Notes: generated by a model not told the origin, from the letters alone. A stretch of 64,000 nucleotides of DNA from Cucumis sativus (GCF_000004075.3 NC_026655.2:6076001-6140000); one strand, 5' to 3'. Positions 10,484 through 21,817 are shown, counted from the first letter of the stretch. Numbers and translations: made by a program.

Positions 10484-11947
10484 ATGAATCTTATTCACAG
10501 CTTTCTTAATTTAGTCTCTCCACCCTTTACTTTTATCTCCCTTTTCCTTTTACTTCCGCCTTATCAAGCTCTCAAATCCTTCCTCTCTTTACTTGGTGTT
10601 CTCTTCACTGAAAATGTCCATGGAAAAGTCGTTCTCATCACCGGCGCTTCCTCCGGTATCGGCGAGGTAATCCATCTATTCAAATTGAGGGAGAAGACTA
10701 CAAATGGGAATTGATTTTGTTATTATTATTATTGCAGCATTTGGCGTACGAGTATGCAAAACGAGGAGCTTGCTTAGTACTTGTAGCAAGACGACAGAAT
10801 CTACTTGAAGAAGTTGCAGATATAGCTCGCTATTATGGATCACCAGGTGTAATCACCATTAAAGCAGATGTTTCCAAGTTTGAAGATTGCAGACGAGTCA
10901 TTAACGAGACAATGAATAACTTTGGGAGATGTAAGAGCATAAGTTTTTCAAATTTCAATTTAGACAACCAAAAACAGAGTAGTTTTTTGCCAATGATTTT
11001 GTAATGCAAATGCAGTGGATCATTTGGTGAACAATGCGGCGATAACCCATTTGGTGTTGTTTGAAGACATAGCCGATATTGCTGCGTTCAAGCAAGTAAT
11101 GGTAATAACAATTACTGGAAGCTCTTAAAAGTAAAAATTGAGAAAAAAAAAATATGGATTTTGGTATTTAAGGATACATTTGGGGAAAATTGCAGGATAT
11201 AAATTACTGGGGAGCAGTATACATGACCCATTTGGCAATTCCTTATTTAAGATATAGCAGAGGGAAGATCGTGGCGTTGTCGGCTCCACCAGCGTGGCTA
11301 CCGTCGCCGAGAATGAGTATTTACAATGTATGTTTGTAAATCTAGAAACATTGAGATATTGTGGGTTGTTTTGTTTAAATGAGATTTGGAAAAATTGAAA
11401 AATGACAGTCGAGCAAGGCGGCGATTAAGAGTATGTTTGAGACACTGAGAGTGGAGCTGGCGCCGGAGATCGGTGTGACGATTGTAACTCCAGGGTTCGT
11501 TGAATCAGAATTGACTCAAGGAAAAGCTTTGAACGCTTTTGGGAAAGTCGAACTTCGTCAGGATATGAGGGATGTAAGCAATTTCTCAACCCCCTTTTAA
11601 AATTGATTTAGTGTTTAGAATCATATAAATTGAAGGTAGAAATAAAATGGTGACAGGCATTGATCGGAATTGTACCGGTGGAGACGGCGGATGAATGCGC
11701 GAAGGGGGTGGTGAGAGGGGTATGCAGAGGATATAGGTACGTGACGGAGCCGTCGTGGTACAAAGTGCTGTTTTACTGGAAGGCGTTTTGCCCAGAGTTG
11801 ATCGAGTGGTGCTACCGTATAATGTCGATGCCGGCGCCGGGAGGTTCAGAATCGGACGCCCTGAGCAAGCAGGCGTTGGATTATACGGGTGGAAAGTATA
11901 TGCTGTATCCATCTTCAATTCGGTCTACGGAGCTGAAGGGAGACTGA
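10484..11947 (+). CDS. 11-beta-HSD-like protein (steroleosin), gene B, active-site Ser lost
   Basis: Six exons: 10484-10666, 10738-10930, 11016-11101, 11196-11327, 11409-11573 and 11657-11947; 349 aa, all in frame with GT-AG introns. The proline-knob membrane hairpin (SPPFTF, LPPYQ) and TGASSGIG (53-60) are intact and Tyr197/Lys201 (YNSSK) are kept. Two core positions differ from the family. Position 184, the catalytic Ser 13 residues before Tyr197, is Ala (segment ALSAPPAWLPSPRM), and the NNAG motif reads NNAA. The tetrad Asn157 is kept (DINYWG). The rest of the protein, including the C-terminal EPSWYKVLFYWKAFCPELIEW block, is well preserved with no stops or frameshifts. Either the neighbouring Ser183 substitutes, or this is an expressed non-catalytic oil-body protein; I favour loss of dehydrogenase activity. 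Confidence 0.9.
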
Positions 11948-12870
11948 TCAAATTTCATGAAGCAGCATTTGGTTTTTTTATTTTGTGTGTTTTCTGCTCT
12001 TTTACTTCTTTGTAATCTCTCTCTGCTTCTTCTTACTTTTTTCTCCATAAATTCAAACACTTTGTTTTGTCTTAGTTAGTTATGAAATAAAGAAATGGTC
12101 AGATTTTATTTAACTTCCAAATTGAGTTACGAAACTGGCATAGTTGCCTCCCCATGAACACATGTAATGACAACTATTGATATCAACTTGGAGAATCATA
12201 CCAACTTATGACCCTTCTGTTTCACACCTTCTCAACAACAACTTTATGTCACTTTTTTCATTAATAAACTTATGAATATAAAACAAACAAATATATTAGA
12301 CCAACTGTTCAAGGGCATACTACTAGTATTAGTAGTGAAGGGTGCATTTGCAACATTTTCATATGTAGGTTTGGACTTGGTTTTTTGCCATTGTTTTCTA
12401 ACTAGGCCAAGAGTCTAATTTTTGTAATTTATTTTGCCCCTTTTCTTTTGCAAGTAACCTTAAATAAATATCTAATGTAGTAGTTACTTATAAATTTCAA
12501 CTATTGGTTTTTCAAGCCATTATACTTAATATATTAATATGACTTTTGTTTGGACAAATATGTAGAGTGAATGAAGGAACAATATAAATTATTAGTATAA
12601 ATCTTTTGACCTTAGACCTCTTTTGAACACAAATTTTCTATGTAATGTTAGTTAACTTTAGGGTTTATTATTTGGTCATATATCAATCTATGATTTGCTT
12701 TCACGCACAATATTTATTTTGTAACTTCCTCTTTATAAAATTAATGACAACTCGTAAAATATTTTAGTTGAATATTCAACTAAATATTTTTGTTAGAAGA
12801 GATTTGGGCGTGAGGTGGAGCAGAGTAATTTGGGGAGCAGTATATAATGATACGGGTGTTGCTTCTTTGC
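11948..12870. other. intergenic between HSD B and C
   Basis: Gene B 3' flank and A+T-rich DNA. No open frame of interest and no RNA gene recognised. Confidence 0.5.
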
Positions 12871-12937
12871 CATGCAACTATGCCACGTAAAGTGTTCAAA
12901 TCCTTTTTAATTTATTAACTGAACCTCAAATTATATA
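12871..12937 (+). promoter_or_regulatory. HSD gene C promoter: RY motif, ACGT core, TATA
   Basis: CATGCA at 12871-12876, CACGTA at 12884-12889 and TATATA at 12932-12937, before the ATG at 12971. The same parts as in A and B, but with the RY motif first. Confidence 0.5.
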
Positions 12938-12970
12938 CCTTCTTTTACCTTTCTGAATCCGAAGAATCCT

Positions 12971-14553
12971 ATGGATCTCATCAACAATTTCTTGAATCTC
13001 ATCATTGACCGTATATCTCAAACTGCCTTTTCCTTCGTTTTCCCACTTTATTTCTTCTTCAAGCTTCTTTTATTCCCAATAAGATCCTCTTTCGCCGAAG
13101 ATGTCGCCGGAAAAGTTGTTCTCATCACCGGAGCATCCTCAGGAATCGGCGAGGTTTAAAAACGGCCCACAATTTATTTATATAATTATAATTAATCATT
13201 AATTTTCTTTCTTTTTTTTATTAATTTCGATTATTATTTGTGTATATATATGAACTTAAAGCATGTAGCTTACGAGTACGCTAAAAGAGGAGCTTATTTA
13301 GCGTTGGTTGCCAGAAGGGAACACCGTCTCCGGGAAGTTGCGGAGGTGGCGGAGATTTTGGGCTCACCTTTTGCTTTACTTATTCATGCTGACGTCTCCA
13401 ACGTTGATGATTGCAAACGCTGTGTTCAAACAACTCTCACTCACTTCGGACGTTGTAGGTTCAATATGCTTTTGTTGTGTGTCTGTATTTTTGGGGCCAA
13501 AGTGTACTTAAAAATGGAAAACCAACACTTAATGAACAAACGTTACATTATTTTAACCCAACCTTAACAAGCTAAGGTTGATGAGGAAACTTCAATATCA
13601 GTAGTCTCGAGACAAAATTTTAGAAATTTGTATGGAGAATTTAGAATAAGAGTTTGTTTTAGATGCTTTTCTTTTGACCTTATGATAAATTTTGTTGCAT
13701 TACTACATTGAAATAGTGGATCACTTGGTTAACAACGCCGGGATAACCAGCATCAACTTGTTCGAAGAATATGACGACCCAAGAAACGTTGCATCAGTAA
13801 TGGTGAATATACATCAGATTTCATTGATTTAACAAAAATAGCCACATAGTTACGAAGATGAATGTTCTTTGTTCTTCAAACAGGACACTGACTTCTGGGG
13901 AACGGTTTATTGCACTTATTACGCCATTCCATACCTCAAACAAACAAGAGGCAAAATCATCGGAATTGCTTCCTCCGCCGCCTGGCTACCCACCCCTCGC
14001 CTCAGCTTCTACTCTGTAAAATTCCCTCTCCTGTTTTGCGTTCTCTGTTTTATATCCTTTTTTTTTTTTTTTTTGTATTAAATAAAACACTTTGAATGGA
14101 TAGGCAAGCAAAGCAGCAGTGATAAGTTTCTACGAGACGTTGAGAGTTGAAATTGGGAGAGATATCGGAATTACGATTGTGACTCCGGGATTGACGGAGT
14201 CCGAAATGACGCAGGGGAAATTCATGTTCGAAGATGGGAAGATGTACCTGGATCAAGAATTGAGAGATGCGGTAATGAGTGTAATGCCGATAGAGGCGGT
14301 GGGCAGTGCAGCAAAGGCCATTGTGAACGGTGGCTGCAGAGGAGATGAGTATGTGACGGAACCGCCGTGGATAAGGATGACGTTTTACTGGAAAATGTTT
14401 TTGCCGGAGATGGTCGAGTGGTTGAATTACTTGTTTATTATGACCGGAAGTTCACCGACGGAGAGTTTCGGGAAAAGGGTACTCGAGTTTACAGGATTGA
14501 AGCCCTTCATTTATCCACCTTCGGTGCGATGCTCGCAACTGGAATATGATTAG
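12971..14553 (+). CDS. 11-beta-HSD-like protein (steroleosin), gene C, intron 5 lost
   Basis: Five exons: 12971-13153, 13262-13454, 13717-13802, 13884-14015 and 14104-14553; 347 aa. Exon 5 reads straight across the point where A, B and D have intron 5 (...ELRD then AVMSVMP...), with no residues gained or lost at the joint. TGASSGIG (53-60), NNAG, Ser184, Tyr197 and Lys201 (YSASK) are intact, but the tetrad Asn157 is Asp (DTDFWG). The membrane segment has lost the first Pro pair: LIIDRISQTAFSFVFPLY, where gene D has LILPPTSLISFFFFLPIY, so the oil-body proline knob is weakened. Gene C is closest to D, sharing FYETLRVE, VTPGL.ESEMTQGKFM and EWLNYL/EWFNYL. Confidence 0.9.
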
Positions 14554-15647
14554 GAATACTATTATTATTATTGTCTTTTTTTTTTATGGTTAATTTTGTA
14601 AATTAGAGAGATGTTTGAAGGATTTTTTATTTATATTATCCTAACTAATAATATATAAGTATGAATCGTTAAATACAATAACTTGAATTTGAATTAGAGT
14701 GGTTGTAGATTTGATGGATAAGTGTGTTTTACTGTGTTAGATTTGGAGGTCTACCATTTGAATTTCTATAATCTATAAAAATAGCGTCCTTGAAGTTGAG
14801 TCTTGCCATGTTAGTAGCCATTCTATATTTCAATTAGTGTTGAATTATTTTCTTTAAGTATCTTTTATACAAGACGATATATATATATGTAAATTACATA
14901 TTTAACACTCTCTCACATCTTTAATATTCTCTCTCATTGTAAAATTCATTATCTTTCCTATGAAAATAGTAGAAAATATTTGGAGGTTTTTTTTACCTCC
15001 TCTCATGCATGTTCGTGTTTTCTAAATCTCTTTTTGATGTCATGGAGGGCAATTTTTACCTGCAAAGGCTCGTCTTTTGGGCTGAACTCCCCAACCCGAC
15101 GGTGGATGGTTTCTAACCCGATGACACGTCTGAGCACGAACTTCATTTTTAACAGTTGTTGCTGTGAGCCATCCCGCCCACGATAAGGATAGGGATAGGG
15201 AGGATTAACCGATCGAGCTCCATGGATTTAGTAGAGCTCTGTCCTAAATATTACTTTCGGGGCCTGATGTTTGAACTTTTGTTAACTGTTCACAGGAACC
15301 TTACACTTGTGATTGGTTACCTCATACAACTGATATAGTTTTTCACCAGTCTCGAGATTAGAGAGTAGTTAGAAGGGTTAAATTACAAATTTAGTTTTTT
15401 TAGAATTTGGAGTTTAGTGTGTTTGACATTGATAGTTTTTATAGTTTCATGAAATCTGTACAAATAGTTTAATCAAGTTATAAAATTGATGATTTAACCT
15501 ACTATTTTAATTTGAACAGAAGTACAGCTAAGAGATGGTGGTGACATTGTGGGATCTATTAGAAAGTTGGGTAAATTTTCAACACTTATTTCGTACTTGG
15601 GTACAATAAACATTTATATATATTAGGTGGAATATTTGTCTTTGTGG
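14554..15647. other. intergenic between HSD C and D
   Basis: Gene C 3' flank, then A+T-rich DNA interrupted by a sharply GC-richer island at about 15030-15240. The island has no long open frame and no match I recognise (see findings). Confidence 0.5.
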
Positions 15648-15727
15648 CAGTGTTACGTGTTGATTATTAGACATGCAATGATATGTGTAATGAAATGTTA
15701 CGTGTTTCATGCAGTGTTACGTGTTGG
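15648..15727 (+). promoter_or_regulatory. HSD gene D promoter: repeated ACGTG plus two RY motifs
   Basis: GTTACGTGTT occurs three times (about 15652, 15697 and 15717) with CATGCA at 15672-15677 and 15708-15713, 110-190 bp before the ATG at 15835. The first and last units share GCAGTGTTACGTGTTG, so a short direct duplication built the cluster. The only clear TATA-like string (about 15614) lies upstream of these motifs, so either the promoter is TATA-less or the motifs fall partly in the leader. Confidence 0.5.
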
Positions 15728-15834
15728 TACATTAGTTTTAATTTGTTCCTTTTGTTCCTTCCCTTCCTTTGGTTAAAATTTAAATTTCAACTTCCAAACT
15801 CTGTTAATGCGTAATGAAATGATCCAATAATTCT

Positions 15835-17899
15835 ATGGATCTCCTCAATAATTTCTTAAACCTTATACTTCCACCAACATCTCTAATATCTTTCTTCTTT
15901 TTTCTCCCAATTTACTTATTTTTCAAATCTCTCTCATCCATAATTAGGTCCGTTTTCAGCGAAGATGTCGCCGGAAAAGTTGTTCTCATCACCGGAGCAT
16001 CCTCCGGCATCGGCGAGGTTTTATTTCAAAATAAATTCCAAATTAAAATTGTAACTCTTATATTTGGTTTAATTTGTGTTGATTCTTAATTTTAAAGCAT
16101 CTGGCGTACGAATATGCTAAAAGAGGAGCTTATCTGGCGTTGGTTGCCAGAAGAGAGAACCGGCTCCGGGAAGTGGCCGCCGTGGCACAGTATTTAGGGT
16201 CACCTTATGCTCTCGTGATTCCGGCGGACATTTCCAAGATTGAAGACTGTAAACGGTGTATCCAAACCACCGTCACCCACTTCCGACGACGTAACCTCCC
16301 CTTTATTATTCCATCCATTTTCTATTTTTAGGAACAGTACTATTTGTTTGGTCCTTTTGATCCATATTAGATTCATCATCTCATCTCAAAATTGATAATA
16401 CAAATCATGCTAATTGAGGTTCATATACATTTCAAAATTATTGAAGGTGTAGTTTTAAAATTTTGGTTAGGATTTCAACTTAGTTTTTAAAATTTCAAAT
16501 ATTATACTTTACTCTTGAAATTTGAGTTTTTATTTGGATTAGCGAATCCAATACCTCGTATTCAAACATATATTTGAGGCATGAATAAAAGTTTTAGAGA
16601 TAGTAATAGAGAGTATAACAACATTTTTATTTGACTAATATAGTCTTATAGATCATACTCTTATACAATAATACACCATAATAGAGTATCAGCCATAGAG
16701 ATTAATACTCCGAGTATTAGGTTATTACACTCATCTCATACATCTCCAGGAAAAAATATGAAATATATATTCTCTTGAAAAAGAAAACTTTTGTGAGTAG
16801 TAAATTTGTGATTGATGTATTTTTGTTGAACTATTCTAATAATACAATAATTAAATTGGAAAAAAAAAAAAAAAAACAGTGGATCATCTGGTAAACAACG
16901 CAGGAGTATCAAGCGTCAACCTGTTTGAAGAATACGACAACCTCCAAAATGCGGTCCCGGTGATGGTACCTTTGTTTTTCCATAATCTTTCTTAATTAAT
17001 CCTCTTTCACCTCCCTACTTTTAATGTTAAATTTAATTGGATTATTTGAATAATGAAGTTTCTATATTATACGCAGGATGTAAACTTCTGGGGAATGGTG
17101 TATTGCAGCTATTATGGGATTCCACACTTGAAGCAAAGCAGAGGGAAGATTATTGGAATTGCTTCTTCCGCCGCATGGCTGCCTGCCCCCAGGCTCAGCT
17201 TCTACACCGTAATATATATTCTCTTAGTTAAAATAATCACAAATAAAATAATCACCGTAATATAACTAAGAGAAGAATAACAAAAATTAGTTATTCATAA
17301 CACAACTTTGATATATATGTTTGCCAATTAATTATTATTATTTAATTTGGATATTGAAGTCTAGCAAAGCAGCAGTGATAAGCTTCTACGAGACATTGCG
17401 AGTGGAGGTTGGAAGAGATATTGGAATCACCATCGTCACGCCCGGGCTGGTTGAATCGGAGATGACACAGGGAAAATTCATGTCCAAAGATGGCCATTTA
17501 TACCTCGACCAACAACTCAGAGACGTAACTTCATTTTACCTCTCTCATTTATTCTGTTTTTAGAAGAAAAAAAATATTGAAGTGCCTGACATAAACCTGC
17601 AGGCTACAGTGAGTGCAATGCCGATTATGCCAATCGACGATGCGGTGAAGGGGATATTAAGGAGTGTGTGCAAGGGAGACCGGTATGCGACGGAGCCACG
17701 GTGGATGAAAATGGCGTTTTACTATAAAACGTTGTGGCCTGAGTTAGTAGAGTGGTTTAATTACTTGATTAACATGCGTGGTTCATCTAATTCTCCTACA
17801 GACACTTTTGGGAAAAGGCTGGTTCAGCTCAGTGGATTGAAGAATTGGTTTTATCCGGACTCTGTTCGTTCACCGGACTTGGACGTCGAAACTAACTGA
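15835..17899 (+). CDS. 11-beta-HSD-like dehydrogenase (steroleosin), gene D
   Basis: Six exons: 15835-16017, 16098-16290, 16880-16965, 17077-17208, 17360-17524 and 17603-17899; 351 aa in frame. The proline-knob hairpin is present (LPPTSL, LPIY). TGASSGIG (53-60), VARREN after beta-2, NNAG, Asn157 (DVNFWG), Ser184, Tyr197 and Lys201 (YTSSK) are all intact, so it should be an active NADP(H)-type enzyme. One unusual residue: the HFGR turn before beta-4 is HFRR, from FGR in the other copies. Intron 2 is the longest in the array (589 bp) and ends in an 18-base A run. The C-terminus carries a two-residue insertion (SSNSPTD) relative to C. Last gene of the cluster. Confidence 0.91.
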
Positions 17900-20800
17900 T
17901 TTCCACTTCTTCTAATTACCCCATAAGTTGATCATGTGTTGTAAACTTTGAGTTCAGTTTTATATGTAAAAGAAGATTTATTTTCATATTTAGAGTCGAA
18001 ATTCATAAAATCGATGTCGTTAACACTTGGTGGTTTTGCTACAAAAATGCATCAGTTTGTATGTAGATTGGATGTATGTTTGAAAAGTGGGCTTTGAGCA
18101 GGGTATGGACCGAAATGAGCAAAGTCCAGTTGAGATGATGAGGCCATTTGTGGAGGCTATCGTTTTCATTGATTTGCTCATACACACACACATATATATA
18201 TTATATTGTCGGCGGAAGAAGATAGATCATAGTCATAGATGACGCCTTCAAATTTTGTGAATGTTCAATGAATAATATTTACTCAAATAATCACTCGAAA
18301 AACCCTTTTTATTTCTTTTCTTTCTTTCTTGTCACAACTTACAATGTGATAGAAACCTATATTTTAAAATTCGTGCATATATAATTTGATATAGCACTCG
18401 GAAAACATATAAAAAAATCAATGTTTGTTTCAAACATGATTTGAATTTAATTAGTGTCATAAGAAATTATAGATATTAATTTAATATCTATAGATATACT
18501 ATTTTATTACAAAAGATCGAGTTGAGAATTAGAAATATAAGATATTTGATTATGTTTCTTTCTGTATATGTTTAATATGTAACTATGTGTGTACAAAATA
18601 TCTGTGTGTTGATTTTTATATTGTTTAATAATATAAGTTTTACTTAATACACTCATTAATTGAAGGTAATAAAAGATGCATGAATGCATGAAAGTAACTT
18701 GAGAACTTGCCAAATAAATCAAACATACATTAATTATTCACCGTTCATACTTAAACATAAATATTAAACTTAGGATCTAATCAGTTTAGATGATGTAATC
18801 AAATTCCAGGATAGAGATGATTTATTTCACTCTAATTAATTTGACAAGAAAAATGTAAACCTTACATCATTCTCTCTACAAATATATCATTATAATTTTA
18901 TAAAAAGAATTGAAACTTTTAACTTGATATGAAACTTATCCATTTTATCGTTTCCAATTTTAACTTTGACGTCAAAAATATTTTTTATTACGTAGATTTA
19001 TTGTAAATTTATAATAATATACCTTTTCGTCCATTCAAATTCTATGAATATCGACTAATATTATTTTATCTGTGATACAAAGAGGTTTTAGAAGAAGGAC
19101 AAAAGTTTATCTTTTCTTCAATTATTTGTCATTAATTCAAAGTATTTAATGAATTTATTAAATGCAATCACATAGAGGACGCATGAATTTCAAAGCTCAT
19201 AGTCATACGACATGATTATTGATTGCGTTGACATAGAAGATAAAATTGCCGATTTCATGTGAGTATATTTTTTAACCTTTTCATTTTATATTAACACCAT
19301 AGATTAGGCGATGGCTTTGCACTTTAAGTTATAATTAATACTACTAATTAGTGATGGCGCATGCCAGAGGCAATAAATGTTATTATTTTGTTAAGCCCTA
19401 CTTCCACACGTTACATGTTAAGTAATTGAATTTATACCCTCTTCAACTTTAAAACTTATTTCAAACAACTTTAATTAACATACACAAAATCTCTAGTTAG
19501 ATCTTTCTATCCCAATTACGTACACTAAACTATTCAGCGCTATAGTACACACACAAACATAGACTATATGGTATAATGCCCGATATGCAATACTAATTCA
19601 GGGTTTATATGAAATTTGGGAAATTCCAAAACGAGAGAAAAAGAAAAACAGTGAAAATGGGAAGAAAGAGATATATGGAGTTGATCAAACTAGTTTTTCA
19701 AGTATATAAGTGTGTGAAGTTTCTAAATCTTATTTGCATAGGAAATTCAATTGGATTAGTGGTGTTGTGTTATTGAGAAAAAGGTTAGATTAAGGAAGCC
19801 AAATAGAATATATTTGAGATAATAATGAAGTCGAAACAAACATTTGGTTAACAAAAAAGAAAAAGTGGTAGCGATTTATGAATAATCAACATCCTCGAAG
19901 AGGCACCATCTTGAGAATCTCATGTTAAAAATATTAAAGTATCTATTCGTACGTGAATCACATTTCTAACTATCAACTAAAATGAAACATTATCTTATAT
20001 AAGAATGTCCTCACTTCTTCGATTAATCTTAATTTTTCACTTGTACTTGAGTCTTCTATAAAACTATGCATTATAATTAAGTTGTAGACAAACCCTTCAT
20101 TGGTATAAGTATCAAGAATATCACGTGTTGAAAAAATTAAGAAGAGTACTTGAACTATTTTATGAGATAGATTGATTATTCTTCTTATTGTCAATTTGAC
20201 TAAATAATAATGAGTTATTCTGAACAAATAAACTATATATATCATTATACTTTTTCGAGATGTAAACATTTTATATAAAGATCTTTTAATATTTAAATAA
20301 TTTCCTCCGATTATTGAAATAAATATTTGATTTTTAGAAATTATTATTCTAAAACAAATAGAGATTTTGATAAGCACAAAATAGATTTTAAAATGTGTTT
20401 TAAATCATTTTCATTAAAAAAAATAAAATACTTTTTTCTAAAATCAATATAAACCAACCTTAAATTCATAAATAGAGAATAAATACAATTAATAACAATA
20501 GAAACAAATTTTTCCTATATTCGTTAAAAGATCATCGTACGTGATATTTTCACTCTACCAATCAACCATATATATATATCAATATCAAATTTGAAATTGG
20601 GTTATTAATATATATATATATGAGTATTACATAAGTTGCTTTCAAATATAATTTATTGTGTTTGGAAAGCAAAAATTCAATGCATAGTAACCACTTTTTA
20701 AAAAGCCTGTTTACATTATTTTCCTATTTTATTAGTTTCTGACTTTATTCTACTTGTGATCCAATTTTTATAAACAATAATTAAAGCTTTGACAATTGTG

Positions 20801-21313
20801 ATATCATATATCACGACTATAATTCGTTTCCACTTTATAATCTCATTATTTGAAACAGTCCTAACATATATTTCCCCAAACTATTACTCATCAACTCAAT
20901 ACACTATTTATCAAAATTAATTTCGAGCTACCTAGGTAGACTTTTCTACCATTCTCAACTATTATTCATACTCAAAATATAAAGTACATATTAGATTTTT
21001 ATCAAGCAACGGATGTTCTTGAAACGTTTTATGATACAAAAAGGGTGATTTTCTCTTTAAAGTTTTGTAATTGTTCTTGTAGTTTTGTCGTTAATTCCAC
21101 CAACACACACATTGAGTTTTTCAATTGAAAGAAAGAAAGAAAAAAGAAAACCTCCATCAATTTACAACCTCAAATCATCTAGTTCCTTTCTAATTTTTCT
21201 TTTTTGACAAGAAATTTCTTCCTAATTTCAATACACTCGAACAAAGAAGAAATCTTACCGTATATATAAGAAAAATAAATAAATAATATATATTTGTGAA
21301 ATTATGTGCCAAG
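17900..21313. other. intergenic between HSD D and SAUR
   Basis: A+T-rich, with TA microsatellites (about 18185 and 20608). A 134-codon minus-strand frame at 19973-20377 is Ile/Leu/Tyr/Lys-biased without a recognisable domain and is probably chance. No gene or RNA supported. Confidence 0.45.
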
Positions 21314-21817
21314 TCAAAGTCCATTTAATTTAAGCATCGATGACGGACTCAACACCCTATACCCACCGCCATTTCTACTACCACAACTAGTCAGCCGAAG
21401 TGGGCTACAAGCAATTAAACCACCGCTTTCTCCACCTGTCCAACGGTTGCTAATCCCATCGCCGCCGTCGTCCATCTCCGCCAACACATTATAAAACATC
21501 CCAACTTCACAAGGAAGCAAAATAGGGCCTTGACTGTTATACCCATATTCCACCTCCGCATCTTCTAGCAGCATCTGAAATAAAGGATGATTCGCAAATT
21601 CCGTTCTCACAACAAACCGTTGCCGTTCCGCTCCCACATACACAGCAAAACAACCGTCCGGAGCCACCGGTGTTTTATATTTCGGACCACTGTTCAAAGA
21701 TTTGCTCTTTTTCGACATACCTTCCGGTCCGACCGCTGTTCCTCCGGTCACCGATCGGCTCCGCCCCAATCCCTTCAAACCCATATACTTACTCCACTTT
21801 TTCTTCATCCCCTCCAT
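21314..21817 (-). CDS. SAUR-family auxin-responsive protein
   Basis: Intronless, 167 aa. SAURs are short-lived proteins that promote acid growth by inhibiting PP2C.D phosphatases and so keeping plasma-membrane H+-ATPases phosphorylated (family knowledge). The SAUR core spans about residues 53-116: PDGCFAVYVGAERQRFVV, FANHPLFQMLLEDAEVEYGY, then the ILLPCEVGMFYNVL helix. The N-terminus is basic (MKKKWSKYMGLKGLGRSRS), as in longer SAURs. About 50 Gly/Ser-rich residues follow the domain, longer than the short SAUR15/19-type proteins. The frame continues upstream to a TTG at 21877; the first ATG, at 21817, gives a normal SAUR N-terminus and lies about 100 bp from a TATA box. Confidence 0.9.
   Translation of the reverse strand: MEGMKKKWSKYMGLKGLGRSRSVTGGTAVGPEGMSKKSKSLNSGPKYKTPVAPDGCFAVYVGAERQRFVVRTEFANHPLFQMLLEDAEVEYGYNSQGPILLPCEVGMFYNVLAEMDDGGDGISNRWTGGESGGLIACSPLRLTSCGSRNGGGYRVLSPSSMLKLNGL

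Noticed and set aside
19973-20377. 134-codon minus-strand frame
   Set aside because: Dominated by Ile, Leu, Tyr, Lys and Ser as expected from A+T-rich DNA; no domain, promoter or splice context.
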